Shown piece after piece: positions 49,606 through 62,115 of a stretch of 64,000 bases of DNA. The notes beneath the pieces were generated by a model. It was given only the letters and a program-made list of their open reading frames with translations. It had not been told where the DNA came from and did no database searches. The stretch's first letter is position 1. The number at the start of each line of letters is the position of its first letter. The position numbers were made by a program, and so were the translations under genes. This stretch comes from Emiliania huxleyi CCMP1516. Its lineage: Eukaryota; Haptophyta; Isochrysidales; Noelaerhabdaceae. The DNA lies in the NCBI RefSeq assembly GCF_000372725.1, contig NW_005199684.1, forward strand, positions 181,110 through 245,109, written 5' to 3'.

Positions 49606-50204
49606 TTGCTGGATCTAAAGCATTCGTGGCTCAATCGAGACATGGACGCAGGCACTGTCGAGGCGCAGGTCCGCGCCAACCCCTCCTTTGCCAGCCATGT
49701 GACGCGCGAGCGTGAGGCTCTCAGCCGTCGCACATGCGCCTCCGAGCAGCGGCGCACGAGCGACTGCATTTGCCTGGGATCGGACGAGCAAGGTGAAGTG
49801 GAGACGGAGGCGGGAGCGTCGAGCGATGATGAGGTGGAGGAGGTGGCACCCCCCGCGCCACCGCCACGCATCACTTTTGCGGTGGAAGGCGATGACGAGG
49901 TGCAGGGCATGGCGGCAGCGGGCGGGTTGCACGACTTGCCGCATCTTCGCGGCTTCTGCTTGCACAAGCCTTTCGTGCGCACCACCGCAAGCGGCCGCAT
50001 GAGGGCAACGCCGCGACATGTTGCCACTGCTACTGCTTCATTTGCGATCGACCTGCAGCTGAGTGCCCGCAGTGGGAAAGCGAGGAACGCAAGGCCCCAA
50101 GTCACTGCAACGCCCACGGCGGCCACAAGCAGTGGCGGCTGCTGCAGGGGCGCGCCAAGCGGGCGCGCGACCGGGCCGAGTTAAGCGACCGGGCCGAAGA
50201 TTGA
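49606..50204 (+). CDS. Small Cys-rich protein, reading frame shifts once
   Basis: A + frame from about 49606 (possibly linked to an upstream start at 49407, MADQRGRRSKRKG) reads VRANPSFASHV, an acidic stretch, then GLHDLPHLRGFCLHKPFVR. In the frame shifted by one, from about 49998, it continues HEGNAATCCHCYCFICDRPA, CPQW and HCNAHGGHKQW to a stop at 50204. The two parts resemble, in order, one algal/plant Cys-rich module (DLPH.R..C..HPF, then C..CYCYVCD.PA..C..W, then HCHA). That module lacks a name I can give. The switch lies between about 49975 and 50000: a tiny intron, a sequencing error or a damaged gene. Confidence 0.45.
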
Positions 50205-50390
50205 AGCGGGGTGCGGGTGGCTCTTCTCGAGAGAGTGCAGGCGTGCGGAGCGTGCACGTGCCAGCACTTGGTTATGCACGCCGCCCGCGCCACACAGCTG
50301 ATCAAACAACCCGCATCGATATATTTTTGTGCGTAAGACATATCGCTGCCACTCCAAACAAAACAAGAAGAGATGTTGGTTTCAGAGCTA

Positions 50391-50768
50391 GGGTTGCCTA
50401 ACGTTAATTTGGGGCCTAACAGTTGCGCTATTGTTGGCTGAAATCCTCAACGTTGTTCAAGTGTTCACCCCAGCCCATGCTGTTACTGTTTGTTACTGTT
50501 GTTACTGTTGTTCAGCGGCCAGCAAGCAGAAAATGGCAAAAAACCCGGGTAAAACCCGAAAATACCTGGGGTTTCCCGGGTATTTTCGGGTATTACCCGC
50601 AGCCGCACTGCGGGACGCTGGAGATCGTCGTGGGTCACTGCCAGGCCTTCCTTACTGTTGTTCAGTCGGCCTAACGTCAGCTACTGTTGTTGGGAAGCCC
50701 CACTGTTGTTCTGTTGTTACTGTTAACACACTAGCAACACTGTTCAGCTCCTAACGTTAAGGCAACCC
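50391..50768. mobile_element. 378-bp MITE with TA target duplication
   Basis: Left end GGGTTGCCTAACGTTAA and right end TAACGTTAAGGCAACCC are inverted repeats (one-base indel). Each is flanked by TA (50389-50390, 50769-50770). Inside are a large ACCCGGGTAAAACCCG / CCCGGGTATTTTCGGG palindrome (~50546-50600) and TACTGTTGTT repeats. No ORF with transposase character. TA duplication fits Tc1/mariner-type mobilisation. Confidence 0.85.
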
Positions 50769-50770
50769 TA

Positions 50771-51213
50771 TTTCAAAAGAAATAGCTCTCTCGGGCTCAA
50801 AAAGGGACGCACGAGGCAAATCTGATGTTGGAATGTTTCAATAGGAGAGAGGCCTCTTCCGTTGGGGGACCGAGTGACTAGGAAACGAGGGTTCCCCATT
50901 GTGACCCGCTCCAGCGCGAGCGTGACACTGCACCTGGGTCTTGGCGCCGAGCGCCCGCGATCTCCCGCGGCTCAGACCTCGTTGACGTTGTGCAAGCCGA
51001 CCCTCGGTGAGCACGCCGGTCCGGATCGATGGCGCGCTCGGTGTGGAGCAAGCAAGACCCCCCCCCCCCCATCGGCGCGCGCTCGCCATTCCAACGGCCG
51101 CCAGGAGCACCAAGAGGACTCCTCATGGCTGTGCTCAAGTGGGCTTCGACCGGCCTCGGCTGGAGCTTGAGGTGGTAAAATTCTCTTTGCCCTCGGCTAC
51201 GAGGCGCGGCGAC
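50771..51213. promoter_or_regulatory. SURF6 upstream region
   Basis: GTAAAATTCTCTTT at 51175-51188 lies 26 nt before the SURF6 ATG. A C run is at 51059-51070. No other gene seen. Confidence 0.45.
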
Positions 51214-52420
51214 ATGTGCGAGGCACGGCTGCAGCAGCACACGGCGTACCTCGAGGGGCTGATCGCGATGGTCCCGCCCAAGTACTACCTCCCGCCCAAC
51301 CCCGAGGAGATGGCCAAAAAGTTCCAGAAGCACGTGCGCAAGGGCCCGGCGGCGGCGGCGGCCAAGGCGCAGCACAAGGCCGAGGCCACCGAACGTCGAC
51401 GGATCAAGCTGGATCCGACGCAGCAGCGGAGCGTCGCCGAGCATGTCGCCGCCGAGCGCGAGCGCGAGCTCCGCGAGGACGGCGAGGCGGCAGCAGCGGA
51501 GGCGGCGCGGCAGGGCGCTGCGGGCGACGATGGCGACGCAGAGGCTCCGGCGGACTTTTCGCGGCTCGCGAGGAGCGACGCGCCGCGCGAGCAGCTGAGC
51601 GCGCAGGAGCTGCGCCGCCGCCTTGCCGAGCGGCTGCAGCAGCTTCGCGGCAGTCGGGGCGGAACGGCGGACAGGAGAGCGGACGGCAAGGCGGCGCCAA
51701 AGCCACCAAAGCACAACCCGGCCAAGCGCCCATCCGCGGCGACGGAGGAGCCAGAGAGCAGCTCCGACGAGCCCGCCGCGGGCGCCGACTTGGCCACGCC
51801 CGGCGGCGGCGGCGGCGGCAGCGGCGGCGGCAGGAGTGGCGGGAGCCTCCAGTTTAGCAAGGTGCAGGCCGGCGGCAGAGCTAACGGCAAGCGAAAGGCG
51901 CTCGCGGGGGACCTGATGGGGAGCGGCGGCGTGAAGCGGCCGCGGGCAGCGGGCTGCGGCATCCTTGCCGCGGGCAGCGGCGGCAGCAGCAGCGCGGCCG
52001 GCGGCGTGAGCGAGGAGTCTCAGATGGATGTTTGGCAGAGTGCGCTCGAGAAGGCGGGAGGCATCAAGCAGCGCGACGACCAGAAGCTGCTGAAGCGGAT
52101 GCTCAAGCGCAAGGTGTTGCCCGCCCTCCCGTCGCCCCCCCCCCCCCCCTTCGCTCTGCCAATCGCCCCCCTCCCCTTCTCCCCCTCACCGCGGCACGTC
52201 CCGACTCTGCGCGCGCCAGGAGCGGTCCAAGAAGAAGTCGCAGCGCGAGTGGAAGGCGCGGGTCAAGACGGTGCGCAACGAGATGCTGGAGCGCCAGACC
52301 AAGCGCCGTGAGAACCTCGAGGCGCGCATGACCAAGTCCAAGGCCAAGGCAGCGCGAGCAAAGGCGCGTTCAGGCGACCGAGCGGGCTTCGAGGGCAAGA
52401 AGCAAAAGTTCCTCAACTAG
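51214..52420 (+). CDS. SURF6: SURF6/RRP14 ribosome-biogenesis protein
   Basis: Two exons, 51214-52113 and 52220-52420 (106-nt GT-AG intron), encode 366 residues. N-terminus LQQHTAYLEGLIAMVPPKYY matches the Rrp14 N-terminal domain. The C-terminal Surf6 domain is DVWQSALEKAGGIKQRDDQK, LLKRMLKRK, then KKSQREWKARVKT and RQTKRRENLEAR, ending GFEGKKQKFLN. The middle is Ala/Gly/Ser-rich and acidic-basic. SURF6/Rrp14 acts in the nucleolus in 60S (and partly 40S) subunit maturation (family knowledge). The intron splits the Surf6 domain at KRK|ERSKK. An in-frame upstream ATG at 51007 exists, but the promoter motif at 51175 favours 51214. Confidence 0.9.
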
Positions 52421-52800
52421 AGAGCCAGAGCGCCGAGGGCCGCAGCGTGCGCATGCGGGGCGAGGGCGGCGTCGGTACACCCTCTCCAGCGTCACCGCTT
52501 TCGGGGCGCACGCGCGCCGCGCGCCGCCTCGAGCTTGCCCTGTCGTCCCAGGCTCGGTCCTTGTCTCCTTGAGAGTCACTATCGACTGTGGAGTGGCGTT
52601 GACCGTCTTGATGAGCGTGTTGACTGTTGTCGTGGAGGACGCACACGGGTTTTGAGTGGCTGCCACTGCGCTCGTGCCGGCGCGATCTCTCGTCGGCAAG
52701 TGACCAAAATTCACATATTGCTTGAGAACTCAAAAGCAAACATTTACGCGACACGGTCTTCAACATTCGACCAGCGGCCCGCGTGGGGGCTGAGCTCATG

Positions 52801-53259
52801 TTAGCTGCTCCCAGCGCCCAGCTTTTGGAGAATCACGTCGACCTGGTTGGAGAGGACCGGCTGGCCGCGCCGTGTCCTCTTTTTGAGCTTGGCGCTCGTC
52901 TCGGCGCGCCGCCTCTGCGCTGCAGCTACCGCCTGACTCCGCTCCTCGTGTGCACGCCTCTCCTCCTCACGCGCCGCCTCAACCTCGCGCTGCTGCTCCT
53001 CCCAGCTCTTGCGCGCCAGCGCCTGGGCGCTACCTGCGGGCTTCCGGCGCTTTCCGATCGATGCGTTGCTGCCGCCGCCGCCGCCGCCGCCGCCCGCTTG
53101 CACATTCGGCGCGGCCCCGCCCGGCGCGCTGCCCTCTTTCCGGAGCAGCTGCTTGTACTTGCCCACCGTCTTCCAGCGCTCCACCTGCTTCTTCTTCTGT
53201 CGCTGCTGCTTCCACGCCGGCGGGACGTAGGTGGAGCGCGAGCGTGACTGAGGGGCCAT
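52801..53259 (-). CDS. FYV7: rRNA-processing protein FYV7 (CCDC59-like)
   Basis: Single-exon 152-residue frame from ATG 53259 (MAPQSRSRSTYVPPAWK). The Fyv7/CCDC59 features are a basic N-terminus with ERWKTVGKYKQLLRKE, a coiled central part (SWEEQQREVEAAREEER) and the C-terminal motif LKKRTRRGQPVLSNQV with a VILQKL end. Fyv7 belongs to the small-subunit processome and is needed for 18S rRNA maturation (family knowledge). A Gly8 run interrupts the middle. Convergent with SURF6; only ~380 bp separate them. Confidence 0.85.
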   Translation of the reverse strand: MAPQSRSRSTYVPPAWKQQRQKKKQVERWKTVGKYKQLLRKEGSAPGGAAPNVQAGGGGGGGGSNASIGKRRKPAGSAQALARKSWEEQQREVEAAREEERRAHEERSQAVAAAQRRRAETSAKLKKRTRRGQPVLSNQVDVILQKLGAGSS

Positions 53260-53425
53260 TGAGACAAACCGGCACGCGAGCAACCTGTGACGCAAAAATA
53301 ACGCACGCGCGGAGCTGGCGGAAGAGGACCGCCGCAAGCGGCGTGGCGTGGGTCGGTTGTGCACCCCTCCGGGGGCCCCTCTGCGCCGGGGAGGCGTTGT
53401 TGGAGGCTAGGACGCAAGCGTCCGT

Positions 53426-53541
53426 CGCCCTTTTCAAACTCGGGGCCCACTCCGCTACGCTCCGACCCGAATTTGGGGAGGGCCTTCGCCCTTTTCAAAC
53501 TCGGGGCCCACTCCGCTATACGCTCCGACCCGAACGAATTT
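53426..53541. repeat. Tandem duplication (~61-bp period)
   Basis: Two copies of CCCTTTTCAAACTCGGGGCC ... CTCCGACCCGAA (53426-53475 and 53487-53541) with small indels. Upstream of FYV7. Confidence 0.85.
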
Positions 53542-53729
53542 GGAGGGCCTAAAAGTTTAAGGTGTTGCTGCGCAGAAGGGGTCGGACACAGGGCGCAGCT
53601 CATGCTAAGAGCTAGAAGGGGAGCTAGAGAGAACGACTACTCTGTCCCGTTATTGCGTACACCAACACCACAAAAGCTCTCTCTCTCCTGTCCTCACTCA
53701 GGGGGGCGGTCACTCAAACTACCGGAGTC

Positions 53730-53860
53730 TCTCGACTAGCTGCCACGTTGCCGACCGAGAGCCAGCGGATCTCCTCCTGCTCCGCAAGGAGGGTGGCCAA
53801 GGCTAAAGTCTTGCCGGAGCCGCCGGGCGCGTTGACGACTTGGAGAAGGTCGCCCTTCTA
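53730..53860 (-). pseudogene. P-loop ATPase/helicase-like remnant
   Basis: On the minus strand LQVVNAPGGSGKTLALATLL followed by EEIRWLSVGN gives a Walker A motif in a helicase-like context, but the frame is only ~40 residues and I see no Walker B or other motif nearby. Read as a fragment of uncertain origin. Confidence 0.4.
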
Positions 53861-54223
53861 CTTGTACTTGTAGAGATGCTCGAGGGGGTGCTTTGTGGGG
53901 CGGTGCGCAGCCAGGCCAGCAGTGAGGGGAGGCGCACCCTCACTCTCCTCGGTTGCAGAGCTCGTCGGAGGCTGCGTCACGACGGGAGGGTCGCGACAGC
54001 AGCCTCGGGCGAGCCGACGCGCATGTCCAACCAGCGCTGGGACTCGTTGTGACGGCAGACGCCGGCTGCCTCTCCAACCGCTTCTGCAGCGTCCTTCTTT
54101 GCCCGTGCATGGGCTCGATCCGATTCCGCAGCGTGTCGTCCCCAGCGGCGGTGCTGCGCGGGAGGCGGCCGCGGGCACGCTGGGCTCGATCAGCGGCTTC
54201 CCCTCAGTTGCTCCGAAAGCACG

Positions 54224-54286
54224 GATTTGGCCGTTCTTGGCTTCAATTTTAAAGCACTGATTTGGCCGTTCTTGGCTTCAATTTTA
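54224..54286. repeat. 28-bp tandem duplication
   Basis: GATTTGGCCGTTCTTGGCTT and eight more bases occur at 54224-54251 and 54259-54286. The wider 53861-54864 has open frames without recognisable domains. Confidence 0.85.
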
Positions 54287-54864
54287 CGGATGTCTTGGCA
54301 CCAGCTGAAGGCTTGCCCCCGTCCACGGCGGACATCACGCAGTTCGTGCACGGTATTCGGATTTTGCTATTTGTTCGTGTGGGGGTATATCGCAGATTTG
54401 TCAATGGTACCGCGTCTGCGACGCGGGCGCCTTGCGAGCAGAGCCCTTAGGACACCCTTTATATCTTGCGCGGTCAGAATTCACGTTGCGAGTCCGGAAG
54501 ACGAATCGATGACGACGACGACTCGCCAGTGGTAATCCCGTCGGGGCAGCTGTCACGATGCACCCGAAGGGAACCCCAGCGCCAACACCGACCGTGGAGA
54601 GGTACAAGAAACGAGAGTGGACCTGAGCAACGAAATGACTTGGCGGCACATGATCCGGAGCGGGAGTCAGAAGAGTGGTCCCGCGAGGAGAGCTTGATAA
54701 ACTCGAGGGGCCAAAATACGCCGCGAGGAGGGCGGAGTTGCGCCGAGAGGCGGGAGAAGCCGCGAGAGCAAGGGATCGGCAGGCGGCGGCGCCGTCGCAG
54801 GATGTGGATGAAGCAGAGGAGAGCGACGCGACCGAGGATGAAGCGGCAGGAGAGAGAGAAGCCA

Positions 54865-55270
54865 ACAACGAGAGTGGGACGACCCCGCGGGGTGGCATAT
54901 AAGGTTGCTGCGAGAATCGGCGCGAGGGACTGCGAAGAGAGATAGGAAGAGGCAGACGAAGGGTGGGCGCGACGGCTAGCTAGCAACACCTTCCTTTCCC
55001 GTGAAATCCCTTTGAGCTATGTGTGCGGTGACAGTGCACGACAAGGAGAGAGGAGCGCGCAAGACACAACACGTGTGTGGTGGCTGGTGGCGGCGTGCCG
55101 TCCTCCCATCCCTCCTTTGGGTTGTGTACGTTTTCTGTCTTTCTTTTTCTTTCCGCTTGTCTGTTTTCTCTCGCGTTTCTTTCTTTCTTCCTGTGGTTAG
55201 TGCCAGTGCGCGCCAGTCCCGTGCCTAGTGTCGTTCGTGCGAGGGAGTTTTGTCGTAAAATTCTTTCTTC
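54865..55270 (+). repeat. Families C and B plus promoter-like cassette
   Basis: Family C at 54865-54985 and a family B variant at about 55000-55145. The CAGTGCGCGCCAGTCCCGTG cassette (~55203-55222) is followed by GTAAAATTCTTTCTTC at 55255-55270. The same cassette-motif pair is at 25325-25275 in reverse. Confidence 0.75.
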
Positions 55271-55303
55271 TTTTTGAGTAGTTGCAGAAACATCGGCAAC
55301 TCC

Positions 55304-56358
55304 TCAATGTTTTTTCTGCTCCGAGTAGCGCTGTAGCAAGTAAGGCTGCTGGTCGCGCAACAACAGTGTGTACTTGAAGAGCTCCTCCACCACATCGATA
55401 ACGCGGCTGCGGAAGTCTGTATCCTTGAGGGAGCCATCCGCCTCGAATTTATCTTTGTACGCTTGGGGGATGGAGCTCTGATTTGGCACCACGATGCAAC
55501 GCATCCATCGGCCCAGCACGCGCAAGTTGTTGACGGTGTTAAAGGACTGCGACCCGGCCTCCACCTGCATCACCGCAACCGTCTTGCCCTGGGTCGGCCG
55601 GATCGCGCCCTCGGAGAGTGGCATCCAGTCGATCTGATTCTTGAAGGCAGCTGAGAGGTTCCCGTGTATCTCGGGGCTCACCCACACCATCCCCTCACAC
55701 CATCTCGTCAGCTGGCGCAGCTCGACAACCTTTGGGTCCGATTTCGGGTCCACGTCTCCGGAGAAGAGGGGCAGACCTATAGACCAGGAGGCACTCGGTC
55801 ACAGAGGAAGAGTGCACTCGCGAGCTCATGTCGCGCATGGGGTGTGGATGGCTCGGGGCAGTGTGCACGTACTTTGTGACACACACCTGTTGGGTCAAAG
55901 ACTCGCACGTCGGCACCGAACGAGGCGAGGATGCGACCTGCCTCGACAGCCACCTTTCTCGAGTATGAGCTCTCGCGGAGGCTCCCGTAGAGGATGAGAA
56001 ACTTTGGTGGGTGCGTGCTCATCCTGCTCACCAGCGACTTGACTGTTGCCTCGACCGCATTGTCACACTCGGCGAGGTCCGTTGCAAATTCGATCGTGCC
56101 GGTCGGGCAGCATTTGACGTACGGTGGCTTGCCGAGCTTTGAAACCGTGTCGTCGTCTCGGCCCGGGGGGGGTGCCAGCGGCGCGCCGTCCGCGTCAAAG
56201 TCGGCCCAGAGACTACCAGCGCCAGTAAGACCCGCCGCGTCTGCGTGGGTCTGTGTGCCTGTCGCACAGAGCGCCACCCGCTCTTTGAGGAGTAGGGAGA
56301 GGCTGCCAACCGAGCCGGTGATCGCGGCCACTGCACCGGGGCGTCGCATTGCGAACAT
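55304..56358 (-). CDS. arsH: ArsH-type NADPH-dependent FMN reductase
   Basis: Two exons, 56358-55887 and 55776-55304 (110-nt GT-AG intron), encode 314 residues. The ArsH core is clear: FMN-binding [28 protein letters not shown] across the intron, [38 protein letters not shown] and [16 protein letters not shown]. ArsH oxidises organic trivalent arsenicals and reduces flavin/quinone with NADPH (family knowledge). The N-terminal ~110 residues extend past bacterial ArsH: a hydrophobic/basic leader ([20 protein letters not shown]) that may target an organelle, then a linker with [15 protein letters not shown] and a TVKSLVSR helix. Bacterial origin of the core by old transfer is plausible, but it now carries an intron. 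Confidence 0.9.
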
Positions 56359-56408
56359 ATTATCCCTGCCAGTTGGTCTATTACCCTTGGTGTTTTCGGG
56401 CCGTCGTA

Positions 56409-56865
56409 CAGTGGGTTGCGGGCATTAAGAAAACAGGATTCCGCGGCACGCGGCCGTTTCTAAGCCTTTCCACAGCCCTCATCCACCCCACGCCGTGGTT
56501 TCTTAGCTCCGGCCGGGGCACTCAAGCCAGAGCGCCGGCCCGAGGGATTTTTAGGTAAGAGGTAAGCTGCCTGCGGTCCGCGAGGGCGGTGCCAGAGTCT
56601 GCCGCCAAGTCGGCTCTCTGGGTGACGGGAAGACGCACACACGCCTCCATCCACTCCACTCAGAACACCGCAGACTTGGAAAGTGACAAGTGCGCGCCGC
56701 AGGCAGGCGAACGAAGAGAAATTTGAGCCGCGGCTCCCGTTCACACTCGTGTCTGGCCTTTTCTCGGGGCCGCGCCTGCGGCGCGCCGTGGTTTCTTAGA
56801 TTTTTGCGGAAATCGCTTGGTAGGGTTTCTTAATGCGACGTTTTCTTAATGCCCGCAACCCACTG
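56409..56865. mobile_element. 457-bp MITE, Tc1/mariner-like ends
   Basis: Perfect 26-bp terminal inverted repeats begin CAGTGGGTTGCGGGCATTAA (56409-56434, 56840-56865). Flanking TA at 56407-56408 and 56866-56867. CAGT ends and TA duplication are typical of Tc1/mariner elements. Internal sequence has a CGCCGTGGTTTCTTAG phrase twice and no transposase. It lies upstream of the arsH start. Confidence 0.92.
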
Positions 56866-56867
56866 TA

Positions 56868-57438
56868 AGAAGCAAGACCTCTTATTTTCCCTCATTTCTC
56901 TCTCCGGTGTGGCTCTATTACCCTTCAACAGGTATACGAACGACAAGCACAATACAGAGCAACACTCGTGCTGGGACTAGATCTCGAGTTGGATAGGCAG
57001 ATGCGGACGCGGACGGGGATGTGAACGCGTCGTTAGGTTCAATGCGCCGAACGGCGTTCGCCGCCGAATTCGGGTGGTCGATTGCAAACGTTTCATATCA
57101 TCATCATCAACCCATTGGCGCCGAGCCGCGGGATCGGCACGGGTTCGACACCGGCCCCGATGACGGACTCCGCGGCTCTGGCGCTCGCGGAGCTTGAGGC
57201 GGAGGAGGAGGCGGCGATCGCCACCCTCAAAGCCGAGTTCAAGGCCCGCAAGGACGCGCTCTGGGGCAATGTCGGTGTTGCCAGATAGATGCGGCAATCT
57301 GGCACGGCTGCGCGCCAGTTGGTTGGCGGCGGACTGATGAGCTCACTTGGGGTAAGGGGGCAGAGGCGTGGGCTCGGGGCATGACCGATGATATTGAGAA
57401 GGTTGCACTGCGTGCCTGCCGCAGGCGCAAGGGTATCG
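56868..57438. other. Intergenic upstream of the sugar transporter
   Basis: A short + frame (MTDSAALALAELEAEEEAAI..., about 57160-57288) has a helical Ala/Glu composition and could be a small protein, but nothing supports it further. Confidence 0.3.
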
Positions 57439-59866
57439 ATGGGCGGTCCGCCGCCCAAGGGTCGGCTAACCTGCTCCGCGCTCCTGTGTGCGATGGTCGC
57501 GGCACTCGGCGGACTCATCTTCGGATACGACATCGGAGGCGGGGGAGGCGCCCAGGTCATGCTTGGCTTCAACTGGCAATTCGGTCCGCTCGCCACCCCG
57601 CCCACCCCTCCCTCGTCACGTCTCGGCGCCCTCACCACCCTTTGCTCTCGATCCAACGCCTGGCGACCGATTGCAGGCTTCTTGAAGCCTCCCCAGCTCT
57701 ACCCCCCTGGGACACCCGTGTCGGAGATGGACACTGACATGAACGACCCCCTCAACATTTTCATCGGGGAGGCCCAGTACATCGACGCCGTGCGCCCGCC
57801 TATCATATGCCCGACCACCCTTGACTGGCTTACGCATACCTGTGCTTCTGTCGTAGGTTGGCAAGATCGCCTCGCTGTTTACCTTTGGTGCGGCCGCGGG
57901 CGCGATCCCATCGGGCTACCTTGCGGACACCTTCGGACGCAAACCCTGCATCATCATCTGCGGCCTCGTCTTCTCCATCGGAGCTTCGATCCAGGCGTTC
58001 GTGGACGTGGAGCCCAAGTCAGAGGATGATGACGCTTACAAAGAAGCGGCCACGACGGTGGCTCAGCCCGCGCCGGTGAACAGGATGAGTCGGCCTCGAC
58101 TCACATGCCACGTGCGCCCGCTCGCAGTGTCTGTTCATTTTCCTGATCGGCCGTTTCATTGGCGGCGTTGGCATTGGCATGCTCTCCGCGACCGTCCCCG
58201 TCTACATTTCCGAGTGAGCGATCTCCCCCTGCCCTCGCACTGCCTCGCAGTCCCAACTCTCGTGCGGTCTGCCACCCTCGATCTGCTCCGACCGCGTCGC
58301 GTTGCAGGTGCGCGCGCAAGGAGGACCGCGGCATGCTCTCCGTCCTCTGGCAGACGGCCATCGTCTCGGGAATCACGATCGCTGGCTTCCTCAACCTGCC
58401 CTTTGCCGAAACCGGCCCGGATGGCATGTGGGCCGGCGAGCCCCTCGACGGCGGCCCTATCTTCCCATGGGGGTGGCGCGCCTCGTTTGGAGGCAACGTA
58501 TCAGTTGCGATACTGCTCTCCGTCCTCATGCTCGGCATGCCCGAGTCGCCTCGCTGGCTGTTTGCGCATGGCAAGGAGGAGCAAGGGATGCAGGTCCTCC
58601 TCAAGCTCCGTTCCACCAAGTTCGAGGCGGAGCAAGAGGCGGCTACGATCCGGGGCAAGAACGACCGCGAGTCGAACGGAGGCAAGAGCAAGCCTGTCCA
58701 ATCTGGCTGGGGCGGGCTGTGTGGCAGTGAGCAGCCAAGGGCCCATCCTCGGATCCTATCCGCCTCTTGACATCCCACTAATGCATACAGGTGAGATGTC
58801 GATGTGCCACCGCACCGCGCTCGGCGTCTCCCTTCAAGCGTGGCAGCCGTGGGTGGGGATCAATGCTATCATGTTCTTTTTCCCCATCCTTCTCTCGCAG
58901 TTCTTCGACACGCAGGGCGCCCTGTACGGCAACCTCGGAATGAACATCGCGAACGCGTTGGCGACTCTGATCGCCGTCTTCGGCGTCGACCGCTGCGGCC
59001 GCATCTCCCTGTTTATGGTCTCCGGACTCTCGATGGCCTTCTGCCACGCGTGCATGATCTACCTCGCGGCCGCCGAGCAAACTACTACGGTGGGCATGGC
59101 TATCATCGGCGCGAACCGCCTGTCCCCTCAGCTCAGCCCCGTCCCGCTACTGCTTGTGCACCGCTGGAACGGCCCGCTGGAACGGCTCGCACGTAGGCCT
59201 CATCTGCCTCTTTGTGGCGAGCTTCGCGTACGGCTGGGGGCCCCTGCCATGGTCGGTCTGCTCTGAGATCTACCCACTCAAGTACCGCTCCAAGGCAACC
59301 TCGCTCACGACGGGCGCGCGCCGCGCCGCGCACACCCTCGCCCTCACCCAGGGGCCCCCTCACCCCCTCTGGGCGATATCCACAGCGCGCTGCCGGCGTA
59401 GGCGTGAACTGGCTCATGAACTCAGTTGTCTCGCAAGCGTACCCAGCGATGCAAAACTACCAAGCGAACCTCCCCTTCATCGTGTTTTGTTTCACCAGCC
59501 TCGGCGCCGTTTGCTGAGCATCAGGCGTTAGCCCGGCACACAACCGACCTTCGCCCCCCTCCGCCGAACAGGCGCCACGCTGACGGTCTACCTGTTCGCC
59601 CCTGAGACGGTGCACAGACTCTTAGACGCTTGTGTAAAGGGCACACCAAGTGCACGCCCGTAGCAGTCAACCCCAGTCCCTGCCCCACTGTCCTGCCCCA
59701 CTAGGCTGGACTGTCGCTCGAGGAGATCGACGAGGCCTTTGCGCAGCACCACGTGAAGGCGGCGCGTTCTTTCTGGAAGGAGGCCCAGCGCAGCAGCGGC
59801 GACGCGGGCGAGGAGCCAACCAAGGGTGGCGGTCCCGCGCGGGCGACGGCTCTTGCAATGGCATAA
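57439..59866 (+). CDS. MFS sugar porter (hexose transporter type)
   Basis: Ten exons: 57439-57565, 57677-57789, 57857 to 58000 (or 58006), 58128-58213, 58308-58726, 58791-59108, 59197-59313, 59402-59503, 59572-59609 and 59705-59866. They join to about 541-543 residues. Sugar-porter signatures: [10 protein letters not shown] at the start of helix 1, [11 protein letters not shown] loop, [20 protein letters not shown], the PESPRWL motif, [15 protein letters not shown] in helix 7, [20 protein letters not shown] and a C-terminal [15 protein letters not shown] (usually PETKG.SLEEI). Expected to move hexoses with protons across a membrane (family knowledge; substrate unknown). Introns are 64-127 nt; four use GC donors, and GCTTC, GTGAG, GGCG and GCGCC follow both splice points at several. 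The exon 3 donor is ambiguous by two codons. Confidence 0.88.
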
Positions 59867-60564
59867 GCAGCTCTCGGCGCCGCAATATCATGATCGACGA
59901 GCAACGAGCGATGTGGCATCGCACAGGAGCAGCCACTCGCTCCGCACATAAGCCCGCCACACTCAGGGGCGGGTAGTGTTGCTGGCTGTGGAGGGACAAC
60001 GAACGCAATGGAAGGTAAGCTGGGCCCTCGCGATGCTCAGAGCGCGCGGACGGTGCCACTGATGAATTTTGTTTAGTTGTCACAGGGCATGGCGCATGCG
60101 AGACGGAGCCAGAGGGTAGCGGGTAGGGGTGCCGAGGTGTTCCGTGTATTGAGGATGGCTCGCGCCGCCGGATCACATTTTTTTTCATGCACACCGTGTA
60201 CTGCCCTTGTCGCGAGCAAATTCGATGCCCTCTCAAGAGCGAGCCTCTCACGCCGTCGCCGAGAGCCCCGTGGCAGAATCGCGTAAAAAAATGTAAGCCC
60301 TTGGAAGAATATCTTAAAATACAAGCCTCTCTCACAGCACACTGGCACGACAAGGGCGCAGACTGGCGCGGACTGGCACACACACCGGCACACCACACCG
60401 GAGGTTGGAAGAAAGTACAGTAGAAAGAAAGAAGTCAGCACGGCGCGTTACGAACACAGGGACACCTGAAAAAACCCGGGGTTTGCGCGCATCGATAAAC
60501 GGGTCTCGGGGCTCTATTTTCTCTCGTTAGGTCTCAGGTGCTGGTTGAGATGATTTGTGGTAAC
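59867..60564. other. Convergent 3' spacer
   Basis: No gene seen. A diverged form of the GTGCCAGTCCGCGCCAGTCT cassette is on the minus strand at 60345-60395. Confidence 0.4.

Positions 60565-62115
<1,551 letters not shown>

Noticed and set aside
53730-53860. Helitron or PIF1 helicase call
   Set aside because: Only a Walker A motif is visible; no further helicase or Rep motif to support a class.
54466-54990. Small charged-residue ORFs as a real gene
   Set aside because: Frames end in dispersed family C repeat and have no recognisable domain.
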